Shown piece after piece: positions 7,748-15,251 of a DNA stretch of 64,000 bases; position 1 is the first letter of the stretch; every line of letters begins with the position of its first letter. The stretch comes from an uncultured Veillonella sp. (GTDB lineage: Bacteria > Bacillota > Negativicutes > Veillonellales > Veillonellaceae). The stretch covers positions 92,099 to 156,098 of the forward strand of contig UQVF01000001.1 in the NCBI GenBank assembly GCA_900544365.1, written 5' to 3'. The notes under the pieces were generated by a model that was given only the letters and a program-made list of their open reading frames with translations, was not told where the DNA came from and made no database searches. The position numbers and the translations under genes were made by a program.

Positions 7748-9712
7748 ATGGAAAAGATGAAGTTAGAGACGGCGAATGTAGCCGTAAAAAATGTGGAGCG
7801 CATTGGGAAATTATTTCCTAATTGCATTACTGAATCTAAGGATGAGAACGGTCAATTAAAGCGGGCCATTAACTTTGATATGTTACGCCAAATGTTATCG
7901 GACGATGTGGTGGATGGTAAGGAAGCCTACGAGTTTACATGGGTAGGCAAGAAAGCATCCATTGTAGAGGCCAACAAACCCATTCGCAAAACACTACGCC
8001 CTTGCAAGGAAGACAGCGTAAACTGGGATACGACGGAAAACTTATATATCGAAGGGGACAACTTGCAAGTGTTGAAATTATTGCAAGAAAGCTACCTTGG
8101 TAAAGTAAAGATGATTTACATTGACCCACCATACAATACGGGGAATGATTTCATCTATAACGATGACTTTAAAATGGATCGAGATGACTATGCAGAAGAA
8201 ACTGGCCAATATGATGATGTAGGGAATCGGATGTTTAAGAATGATGCAACAGCGGGGCGATATCATTCTGATTGGTGTTCTATGATATATTCGCGATTAC
8301 TTCTAGCGCGGAATTTACTAAGCGATGATGGCGTTATCTTTATTAGTATCGATGATAATGAGCAAGAAAATTTGAAGAAAATATGTGATGAAGTGTTTGG
8401 GGCAGTAAACTATATGAATCACTTTGCTTGGGTATGTAATCTTACTGGTAGGCAGATTGCTGGTGTTGGTGCTGCAAAAACGTGGGAAAGTATTTTAGTA
8501 TATGCTAAGAATATATCATCAGCAACTATGTTACATATAAATGCTGCATTTGCAAAAGAGAAGATGCCAGATGCATATAAGGGATTTAATAAAAATATAA
8601 AAAAAGATGACCTAGGAGAATTTGCGGTTGGTGATACACTTTATAATCATAATAGAAAGTTTAATGAAGAAACTCGCCCGAATTTAGTTTTTAGTATTTA
8701 CTACAATCCTCAAACAAATGAAATTTTGACAGGTAAGGTTGGAGAGAATCATGAGGGGTTTGTAGAAATTCTTCCGCATAAAAATGGTGACGGTGTTCAT
8801 AAATATCATGCATGGAGATGGTCAAAACAGAAGATTAAAAATGAAAGTTATAATTTAATTGTATTACCTACATCGGCAGGACATTATGAGGTATATACTA
8901 AAATTCGAGACTTTGAAAAAACATTGTTAAAAGATTTGATAACCAATGTTAATAATGGGGATGGAGAGACAAAAAAACTATTTAACCAAAAAAAATATTT
9001 TGATTATCCGAAGTCTACTACTCTATTAAATTTATTGATTTCATCTATTTCGAGTAAAGATGGATTAGTTCTAGATTTCTTTTCAGGTTCTGCAACGACA
9101 GCTCATGCCACGATGCAACTAAATGCGAAAGATGGAGGAAATCGTAAGTTTATCATGGTTCAAATTCCAGAGGCTACTGGTGAAGGTTCTGAGGCCTACA
9201 AATCGGGCTATAACACCATCTGTGAAATCGGCAAGGAACGTATTCGCCGGGCAGGTCAAAAGATTCTTTCAGAGAATGCTGATAAGGAAGGGATTGAAAA
9301 CCTCGACATCGGTTTCCGTGTGCTTAAGTTAGACGATACGAACATGAAGGATGTATACTATGCACCGCAGGTGTATACGCAAGATTTGATTGCCAAGTTA
9401 GAGGAAAATGTGAAGGAAGATCGGACGGATTTAGATTTGTTGTTTGGTTGTTTACTCGAATGGGGATTACCATTGTCCTTACCATATAGTTCTGAAGAGG
9501 TGGATGGATGTACCATCCATAATTACAATGAGGGGGATTTGATAGCTTGTTTTGATACTAAGGTGCCAGATGCGGTAATCCGTCACATCGCTAAGTTACA
9601 ACCACTTCGTGCGGTGTTCCGTGACAGCAGTTTTGCTGACAGTCCATCAAAGATTAATGTAGGTGAAATCTTTAAAGCTTTGGCGCCAGATACTCGGATT
9701 AAGGTCATTTAG
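7748..9712 (+). CDS. mod: Type III restriction-modification system, DNA methyltransferase (Mod)
   Basis: A 654-residue beta-class N6-adenine methyltransferase. The catalytic D-P-P-Y is at 126-129 (I-D-P-P-Y-N-T-G-N-D) and the SAM-binding D-F-F-S-G-S-A-T-T at about 443-451, in the order expected for type III Mod. The target-recognition segment lies between them. That central part (roughly 8390-9070) is clearly more AT-rich and uses different codons from the two ends, as if the recognition domain had been exchanged. Mod sets sequence specificity and also acts in the restriction complex. AGGAG precedes the ATG. Res follows after 9 bases. No simple-sequence tract for phase variation was found in the gene. 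Confidence 0.93.
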   Translation: MEKMKLETANVAVKNVERIGKLFPNCITESKDENGQLKRAINFDMLRQMLSDDVVDGKEAYEFTWVGKKASIVEANKPIRKTLRPCKEDSVNWDTTENLYIEGDNLQVLKLLQESYLGKVKMIYIDPPYNTGNDFIYNDDFKMDRDDYAEETGQYDDVGNRMFKNDATAGRYHSDWCSMIYSRLLLARNLLSDDGVIFISIDDNEQENLKKICDEVFGAVNYMNHFAWVCNLTGRQIAGVGAAKTWESILVYAKNISSATMLHINAAFAKEKMPDAYKGFNKNIKKDDLGEFAVGDTLYNHNRKFNEETRPNLVFSIYYNPQTNEILTGKVGENHEGFVEILPHKNGDGVHKYHAWRWSKQKIKNESYNLIVLPTSAGHYEVYTKIRDFEKTLLKDLITNVNNGDGETKKLFNQKKYFDYPKSTTLLNLLISSISSKDGLVLDFFSGSATTAHATMQLNAKDGGNRKFIMVQIPEATGEGSEAYKSGYNTICEIGKERIRRAGQKILSENADKEGIENLDIGFRVLKLDDTNMKDVYYAPQVYTQDLIAKLEENVKEDRTDLDLLFGCLLEWGLPLSLPYSSEEVDGCTIHNYNEGDLIACFDTKVPDAVIRHIAKLQPLRAVFRDSSFADSPSKINVGEIFKALAPDTRIKVI

Positions 9713-9721
9713 GAGGGCGTT

Positions 9722-12700
9722 ATGAAATTACGATTTAAGCATCAGTCCTTCCAAGCGGAGGCAGCGAAAGCGGTGGTGGATGTCTTCGCTGGACAGCCCT
9801 ATTTAACACAGTCCTATATGATGGATGCGGGTGCGGTCAATTCTACACAACAGGTGTTGATTGAGGAAGATTTTACGGGTTGGCGCAATGAACCATTAGT
9901 ACAAGCTATGACGGATGAGGTTGTACTAAAGCGTATACAAGAGATACAAAAACACCACCAAATTACAGTTTCTGATACACTGGAAGGTCGCTATAATCTC
10001 ACGGTGGAAATGGAAACAGGTGTAGGGAAGACCTATACATACATTAAGACTATGTATGAGCTGAATCGTCACTACGGTTGGACGAAGTTCATCGTCATCG
10101 TTCCTAGTGTGGCCATTCGGGAAGGGGTCTATAAATCCTTTCAAGTGACGGAAGATCATTTTGTGGAAGAGTACGGCAAGAAAATTCGCTATTTTATCTA
10201 CAATTCAAAACAGCTCACAGATATTGACCGGTTTGCCTCGGATAGTGGTATCAATGTGATGATTATCAATGCACAGGCGTTCAATGCATCAGGTAAGGAT
10301 GCGCGACGCATTTACATGGAGCTGGATGAGTTCCGTTCTCGTAGGCCTATTGATATTATTGCAAAAACGAACCCCATAGTCATCATTGATGAACCGCAAT
10401 CTGTGGAAGGGGCGAAAACAAAGGAGAATTTGAAGACCTTTCATCCCCTTATGACATTACGGTATTCGGCGACTCATAAGAGTGATAGTATTTATAACAT
10501 GGTCTATCGTCTAGATGCGATGGAAGCCTATAACAAGCGATTGGTAAAAAAGATTGCTGTAAAAGGTATCACTGAGTCCGGTAGTACGGCTACGGATGGT
10601 TATGTGTATTTGGAAGCGATTAATTTGTCCAAGTCTGCACCGACGGCGACCATCCAATTTGATTGCAAAGGGGCCTCAAGTATTCGTAAGATTACTCGCA
10701 CCGTTAAGGAAGGGTATAATCTGTATGACCATTCAGGGAATATGGAAGAATACAAAGAAGGTTTTGTGGTGTCCCGCATTGATGGACGTGATGATTCCAT
10801 TGAGTTTATTAACGGTATCAAGCTCTATGCAGGTGATGTGATTGGTAAGGTTAGCGAAGAGCAAATTCGTCGTATTCAAATCCGAGAAACCATCTTGTCC
10901 CATATTGAACGGGAACGGGAGTTATTCTATAAAGGAATCAAAGTCTTATCCTTGTTCTTTATTGATGAAGTAGCGAAGTACAAGCAATATAACGAGGCTA
11001 AGTATCCTTATAACGGTATCTATGCAGATATGTTTGAAGAGGAATACAAAGATATTGTAGGACATCTGCAAACTAGGTTTGGAGAAGATGACTATGTGCG
11101 TTATTTGGATGCCATTGCTCCAGAGAAAACCCATGCAGGCTATTTTTCTGTGGACAAACAAGGGGCTATGGTGGATTCAAAGATGACTCGAAAGGAAACT
11201 ACTACAGATGACGTGAGCGCCTATGACCTGATTATGAAGAACAAGGAACTCTTGTTGGATAGAAATCCTGAACGATCTCCAGTGCGGTTCATTTTCTCTC
11301 ATTCTGCTTTACGAGAAGGTTGGGATAATCCTAATGTATTCCAAATTTGTACGTTGAAACAAAGTTCTAGTGATGTTCGCAAACGACAAGAGGTGGGCCG
11401 TGGTCTTCGTCTCTGCGTGAACCAAGAAGGGGAACGGATGGATGAAAATGTTCTAGGTAACGATGTGCATGCGGTGAATGTGCTTACTGTCATTGCCAGT
11501 GAAAGCTACGATACTTTTGCGAAAGGTCTGCAAAGTGAGTTAGCCGAGGCCATAGCAGACCGACCTGTGGCGGTAAGTGCGGACCTATTTAAAGATAAAG
11601 TGTTAATCGATAGTGAGGGGGAAAAGCATACTGTAGATGCCCATATGGCATCCAATATCTATACGGATTTACTTTTAAATGGATATATTGATCGTCAAGG
11701 GCAGATTACAGAAACCTACTATGCGGATAAACAAAATGGTACTATATCTATCTCTGATGATGTGGATGCTATGCTGCCAAGTATTGTGAAGATCTTAGAT
11801 ACGGTTGTTGATAGTTCTTGTATGATGCCAGATAATGCGCGTCAAAATAATGTGGAACTTTCACTAGAAGAAGATAAATTAGCCATGCCAGAGTTCAAGG
11901 TATTATGGTCTAAGATCAATGTGAAGTCTGTGTACGTGGTAGATTTTGATACAGACGAATTGGTGAAAAAGTCCATTTGTGCCTTAAACACAAAATTGCA
12001 CGTGTCTAAAATCTATGTCACAGTAGAGTCTGGGGCCATGGATACGATTACGTCTAAAGGTGCTTTACAATCAGGTACCGCTTTTGTAAAAGAAAAGGCG
12101 GAAAACCGCAATATTTCAGTAGAAGCTAGTTCTAGTATTAAGTATGATTTGATTGGTAAATTAGTGGAGGAAACTGGATTAACGCGAAAAGCTGTGATTC
12201 GGATATTACAGGGGATTCGACCTGATATATTTAACCAATTTCAATGGAACCCAGAGGAGTTTATCCTTCGGGCATCATCTTTAATTAACGATGAAAAAGC
12301 AACAGCTATCATTGAGCATATTACGTATCATGTGTTGGATGAAACTTATGAAACATCAGTATTTACGGATGTGACCATGAAAGGTCGCTTAGATATGAAT
12401 GTGATGAAAGCGAAAAAGCATTTGTATGACCATGTCATGTATGACTCTAAGAACGAATTGAACTTTGCTGAAAAACTAGATTGCTCAGAAGAGGTAGCGG
12501 TGTATGTAAAGTTACCAGATGGTTTCTATATCACAACGCCAGTAGGGCGTTATAATCCTGACTGGGCCATTGCTTTCCGTGAAGGTGATATTAAACATAT
12601 TTACTTCATAGCAGAAACGAAAGGGTCTATGAACTCTATGCAATTGCGCCGTATTGAAGAATCTAAAATTCATTGTGCGAAAGAACATTTTAAGGCTATT

Positions 12701-12769
12701 AGCTCGGGAAATGTGGTGTATGATGTGGTGGATAGTTATACATCCTTACTAGAGAAAGTGATGCGGTAG
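9722..12769 (+). CDS. res: Type III restriction-modification system, helicase-nuclease (Res)
   Basis: A 1015-residue superfamily 2 translocase with a C-terminal nuclease. Walker A G-V-G-K-T is at 100-104, D-E-P-Q (the DEAD-box position) at 223-226, motif VI-like E-V-G-R-G-L-R-L near 557-564, and a PD-(D/E)xK-type end (P-D-W-A-I-A-F near 947, then A-E-T-K-G near 964). Together with Mod it would cut DNA carrying two opposed unmethylated sites. Length is normal for Res and the frame is intact, so the system is probably functional. AGGAGG lies just ahead of the ATG. It is the last gene of the island's defence operon; 20 bases later a nested repeat structure begins. Confidence 0.93.
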   Translation: MKLRFKHQSFQAEAAKAVVDVFAGQPYLTQSYMMDAGAVNSTQQVLIEEDFTGWRNEPLVQAMTDEVVLKRIQEIQKHHQITVSDTLEGRYNLTVEMETGVGKTYTYIKTMYELNRHYGWTKFIVIVPSVAIREGVYKSFQVTEDHFVEEYGKKIRYFIYNSKQLTDIDRFASDSGINVMIINAQAFNASGKDARRIYMELDEFRSRRPIDIIAKTNPIVIIDEPQSVEGAKTKENLKTFHPLMTLRYSATHKSDSIYNMVYRLDAMEAYNKRLVKKIAVKGITESGSTATDGYVYLEAINLSKSAPTATIQFDCKGASSIRKITRTVKEGYNLYDHSGNMEEYKEGFVVSRIDGRDDSIEFINGIKLYAGDVIGKVSEEQIRRIQIRETILSHIERERELFYKGIKVLSLFFIDEVAKYKQYNEAKYPYNGIYADMFEEEYKDIVGHLQTRFGEDDYVRYLDAIAPEKTHAGYFSVDKQGAMVDSKMTRKETTTDDVSAYDLIMKNKELLLDRNPERSPVRFIFSHSALREGWDNPNVFQICTLKQSSSDVRKRQEVGRGLRLCVNQEGERMDENVLGNDVHAVNVLTVIASESYDTFAKGLQSELAEAIADRPVAVSADLFKDKVLIDSEGEKHTVDAHMASNIYTDLLLNGYIDRQGQITETYYADKQNGTISISDDVDAMLPSIVKILDTVVDSSCMMPDNARQNNVELSLEEDKLAMPEFKVLWSKINVKSVYVVDFDTDELVKKSICALNTKLHVSKIYVTVESGAMDTITSKGALQSGTAFVKEKAENRNISVEASSSIKYDLIGKLVEETGLTRKAVIRILQGIRPDIFNQFQWNPEEFILRASSLINDEKATAIIEHITYHVLDETYETSVFTDVTMKGRLDMNVMKAKKHLYDHVMYDSKNELNFAEKLDCSEEVAVYVKLPDGFYITTPVGRYNPDWAIAFREGDIKHIYFIAETKGSMNSMQLRRIEESKIHCAKEHFKAISSGNVVYDVVDSYTSLLEKVMR

Positions 12770-12788
12770 TCACTTGCTCCGCTATACA

Positions 12789-13064
12789 GCCTGTGGCAAC
12801 TTTAACTGAATATGATAAAGGGATGACCGCAATAGACTGTGATTGTTGCTTGTCACGTTCAATTATATATATTAGGCAAAGGGAAGAGCACGGCATACCC
12901 CTCACAAACGGTATTTCATAATGTTTGTTCGGGGCACACCGTGCTCTTCTATGGTATATGTAATTGTGACATAAGTGAACGTGATAAAGATTTAGCATAC
13001 TCAAGGTATATTGCGGTCATCTTGCGTTTGTCTTGATTTAGTTAATAAAGACTGCCACAAAGGC
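12789..13064. repeat. Nested palindromes: an element copy inside another copy
   Basis: Concentric inverted repeats: GCCTGTGGCA (12789-12798) with TGCCACAAAGGC (13053-13064, two extra bases); GATGACCGCAATA (12822-12834) with TATTGCGGTCATC (13009-13021), perfect over 13; GTCACGTTCA (12852-12861) with TGAACGTGAT (12976-12985); and at the centre copy D (12883-12949). The outer layers match the flanks of copy A (GCCTGTGGC, GATAAAGGGA, then GCGTTTGT). Confidence 0.65.
12883..12949. repeat. Palindromic element, copy D
   Basis: Nineteen-base arms 12883-12901 (GAAGAGCACGG...CCCC) and 12931-12949 enclose CAAACGGTATT...AATGTTTGTTC, almost the loop of copy B. The arm base GAAGAGCACG is shared with copy A. 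Confidence 0.7.
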
Positions 13065-13084
13065 TGCTACGCCTAACTGCGTTC
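13048..13084. repeat. 37-base block shared with 3866-3902
   Basis: Near-identical to the left copy, again placed between a palindromic element and a toxin cassette. Confidence 0.65.
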
Positions 13085-13129
13085 CTCAAGTTTTTGTTAG
13101 TTAGTATCAACGTTTTGTGTGATTTGTGC

Positions 13130-13135
13130 TATAAT
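13130..13135 (+). promoter_or_regulatory. Extended -10 promoter of right toxin mRNA
   Basis: TGC-TATAAT, 66 bases ahead of the toxin ATG, in the same place as the left cassette's promoter. Confidence 0.55.
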
Positions 13136-13200
13136 AAAATTAAAGAGTCATCAACGTGAGTTGGGCTCATCTCTTCTCCGCATGGGAGGAGGTGATTTCT

Positions 13201-13278
13201 ATGAAGTTTTTGAAAAAGTTGCTATTATTAGTAAAGTTTTTAAAATTAATTATAGATATTTATCGTTTCTTTAATTAG
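13201..13278 (+). CDS. Type I toxin-like small hydrophobic, lysine-rich peptide
   Basis: A 25-residue peptide, MKFLKKLLLLVKFLKLIIDI ending Y-R-F-F-N: one amphipathic-to-hydrophobic helix with five lysines. The peptide itself is unlike its left counterpart at 4027, but the surrounding parts match. CTCTTC...GGAGGAGG is the leader hairpin (13171-13192) and the GTTGGGCTCATCTC/GAGATGAGCCTAAC inverted repeat lies at 13160-13173 and 13355-13368. The terminator (13287-13336) and an opposing extended -10 (13407-13412) are also in place. So the coding part has diverged or been swapped while the regulatory shell is kept. Toxicity is inferred. Confidence 0.6.
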   Translation: MKFLKKLLLLVKFLKLIIDIYRFFN

Positions 13279-13283
13279 AAATG

Positions 13284-13401
13284 ACAAAGCCTAACGTTAC
13301 AGATAAGTGTTGGTAGCACTTATACACGTTAGGCCTTTCATCTTTTGTAGTATTGAGATGAGCCTAACGCCGTTCACACGTTGATGGCTCTTCTTTTTAT
13401 G
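13284..13401 (-). ncRNA. Predicted antisense antitoxin RNA, right cassette
   Basis: Minus-strand TGC-TATAAT (-10 at 13412-13407) is a perfect extended -10. The transcript would run left from about 13400 to the hairpin AAGCCTAACGT/ACGTTAGGC (13287-13297, 13326-13334), overlapping the toxin mRNA's 3' end. Confidence 0.5.
13287..13347. terminator. Terminator of the right toxin cassette
   Basis: An 11-bp stem with inner ATAAGTG/CACTTAT stem followed by CTTTCATCTTTT; same design as 4114-4173. Confidence 0.55.
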
Positions 13402-13451
13402 CCTATATTATAGCATGGTTACAGAAAAAATACTACTTGTAACTACGTTAT

Positions 13452-13625
13452 TTAGTGTGGAATCTCAAGGTATTCTAGTAATCGCTTGATAGTGTCTTGT
13501 CCATCATAACAGGTTTCGATGAGGTATCCTGGTTCACGTAAAAACTCTGTTAAGCCTCGATAATAAAAATGTTTTTTCCTATCTTCGATGATAAATGGTT
13601 CTTGAAGATATGTGAAGTAAATGTG
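13452..13625 (-). pseudogene. C-terminal remnant of a Fic-family protein
   Basis: An open stretch of 57 codons with no start, preceded in frame by TAA. It ends R-K-K-H-F-Y-Y-R-G-L-T-E-F-L-R-E-P-G-Y-L, then I-E-T-C-Y-D-G-Q-D-T and a stop. This Y-Y-R-G-L...G-Y-L-x-x-T-C...Q-D pattern is what I recall at the C-terminus of Fic/AMPylation-type proteins; the catalytic HPFxxGNG part is absent. Upstream on the same strand a good ribosome site (GGAGGTG) leads only into six codons, MYNYQG, so the gene appears to have lost its middle. The assignment to Fic is moderately sure; that the gene is broken is clear. Confidence 0.45.
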
Positions 13626-13703
13626 TTAAGCTTGACTTACGTATATCATTCTCTTCTAATTTTGTTATTCATCCCTGATAATTATACATATGACACCTCC
13701 TTC

Positions 13704-13765
13704 ATCTTTACTTATCATATAAAAAATGAGTAAAAAGTAAAGATTTTGGGGTGAAAAGTAAAGAT
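13704..13765 (-). promoter_or_regulatory. Repeated operator-like sites ahead of the broken gene
   Basis: AAAAGTAAAGAT occurs at 13733-13744 and again at 13754-13765, exactly 21 bases (two helical turns) apart, and an inverted ATCTTTACTT lies at 13704-13713. Such phased sites are usual for autoregulated toxin-antitoxin or HTH-regulated genes. The regulator itself is not in the window. Confidence 0.4.
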
Positions 13766-13852
13766 AGACGACTAATAAATAAAGAATAATGAAAGAATAT
13801 GCTATATATCTGTTCGTGACTCTAGCTACATACAAAGCCTCGTTTCTCATGG

Positions 13853-13858
13853 TATAAT
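13853..13858 (+). promoter_or_regulatory. Extended -10 promoter of the methyltransferase gene
   Basis: TGG-TATAAT, 22 bases before the ATG at 13881, leaving a very short leader holding only the AGGAGG site. Confidence 0.5.
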
Positions 13859-13880
13859 ACGAAAGATACAAGGAGGGCCT

Positions 13881-14603
13881 ATGACGATACAAGATAGGAT
13901 AATTGCCTACTGGAAGGGGCGCAGTGCTGAGTTTGGAGCGCTCCGTAAAAAGGAATTGACTTCCGATTTGGCGCCACGATGGCTACGAGAGATTACACCC
14001 CATATTAAAGATAGTCATCAACGAATTTTGGACTTGGGAACAGGTACAGGTTTTTTTGCATTTCTCTTAGCACAAAAAGGGTATTCTGTGACGGGTGTAG
14101 ATTTAACAGAAGACATGATTACAGTAGCGAAGGAGCAAGCTTTGGAATTGCAGGATTCTCTAGCTGGTGAGGTGGACTTTCGTTGTATGGATGCGATGAA
14201 ATTAGACTTTCCTGATGGATCTTTTGATGTGATTCTGGCTCGAAACTTGACTTGGACCTTGCCCGATGTAGAATCGGCCTATAAAGAATGGTATCGTGTA
14301 CTAGCGCCGAAAGGGGTGTTCATCAATATTGATGGTGATTATGGGGTAGAGCTTAAAGCGCCGATAGTAGCGGCTCATCATATTCACGAAGGGGTAGCAA
14401 ATGAAACGATGCAAGAATGCATTGCTATAACAGAGGAACTTTCTATCAGTCGCATGGATCGACCTCATTGGGATGTACACATGATCCGCAAGGCAGGCTT
14501 TTCCAGAGTGTATTTAGATATGACGGTGAGTAGCCGCATTTATAATGAAGAAGATGAATTATATAATCCAGTGCCACTCTTTTCTATTGTGGCAAGGAAA
14601 TAA
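13881..14603 (+). CDS. Class I SAM-dependent methyltransferase
   Basis: A 240-residue protein with the Rossmann methyltransferase motifs: I-L-D-L-G-T-G-T-G-F-F (motif I, about residue 50-60), an acidic V-D-L-T-E-D-M-I after the second strand, D-A-M-K-L-D-F-P-D-G-S-F-D-V-I (motifs II/III) and a R-V-L-A-P-K-G-V-F motif. This resembles the UbiE/small-molecule group; the substrate cannot be read from sequence. AGGAGG precedes the ATG. The DnaA-like gene follows after 9 bases with its own GGAG site, so the two are probably cotranscribed, but no functional link is evident. Confidence 0.8.
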   Translation: MTIQDRIIAYWKGRSAEFGALRKKELTSDLAPRWLREITPHIKDSHQRILDLGTGTGFFAFLLAQKGYSVTGVDLTEDMITVAKEQALELQDSLAGEVDFRCMDAMKLDFPDGSFDVILARNLTWTLPDVESAYKEWYRVLAPKGVFINIDGDYGVELKAPIVAAHHIHEGVANETMQECIAITEELSISRMDRPHWDVHMIRKAGFSRVYLDMTVSSRIYNEEDELYNPVPLFSIVARK

Positions 14604-14612
14604 GGAGTAATT

Positions 14613-15101
14613 ATGCAAACATTTGAAACTTTCAAGGTAACAGAGAAAAATAAATTTGCTATGGCATCTGCTTTGGCAATGACTGATTTTACAAAGTGTT
14701 TCGAGCCACTAGTATTTGTATTTGGACAATCTGGTGTGGGTAAGACACATTTGTTAAAAGCTATGGAAACAGAGGCTGTGAAAGGCAATGCAGCCACCCG
14801 AGTGCGCTATGTAACAGGGGCACAGTTTATACAAGAGTATAATGATAGCGTGACCTATGGAGAAGTAGCAGATTATATGGAAGAATATTGTAAATTACAT
14901 TTGCTATTGGTAGATGATGTACAGGATATAGTGTATAGCAATGATGAAGGGGCGAAGAAAATGTTTATGCGCCTTGTGACGGGAATGAAAGCAAAACAAC
15001 GTCGATTAGCAGTTACCTTTGATGATACATTTGACTCTGAAGACCGATCTAATGAGTTACAAAATGAATTGACAGACCATGTGGTAGCTTTCATCGAGTA
15101 A
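14613..15101 (+). CDS. Truncated DnaA-like AAA+ ATPase
   Basis: A 162-residue P-loop protein that matches only the ATPase core of DnaA. F-K-V-T-E-K-N-K-F-A-M-A-S-A-L-A resembles DnaA's F-V-x-G-x-x-N-x-x-A-x-x-A. Walker A G-Q-S-G-V-G-K-T-H-L-L is near 38-48, then A-Q-F-I-Q-E-Y, and Walker B L-L-L-V-D-D-V-Q-D-I near 92-101. The lid domain and the DNA-binding domain IV are missing, and the N-terminal domains I-II are absent too. It could be a DnaA or DnaC-type regulator (Hda-like in spirit) or a primosomal helper. The ribosome site is GGAG. The family relation is well supported; the role is open. Confidence 0.65.
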   Translation: MQTFETFKVTEKNKFAMASALAMTDFTKCFEPLVFVFGQSGVGKTHLLKAMETEAVKGNAATRVRYVTGAQFIQEYNDSVTYGEVADYMEEYCKLHLLLVDDVQDIVYSNDEGAKKMFMRLVTGMKAKQRRLAVTFDDTFDSEDRSNELQNELTDHVVAFIE

Positions 15102-15251
15102 GATAGAAATCAGTTATTACATTGTATAAAAAAGTCGTATAACCTATGGAAAAAGGCGGATTTTAATCTATAGAAATCAGGTTTAATATCTGTTATACTT
15201 GAAAGGAAGAGTTTTCTATTGAGCGAGTGCTCAGGAGAGGAGAAAAGTATA

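Noticed and set aside
7748..9712. Phase-variable repeat tract in mod
   Set aside because: I looked for mono- to pentanucleotide runs that could shift the frame and saw none long enough.
12839..13036. Plus-strand frame across the nested palindromes
   Set aside because: It consists of inverted-repeat sequence with no ribosome site; a product of the repeats.
2592..13415. CRISPR array or IS element in the island
   Set aside because: The repeats are few, unequal in spacing and palindromic, with no spacers or cas genes; no transposase gene or IS-type ends are present.
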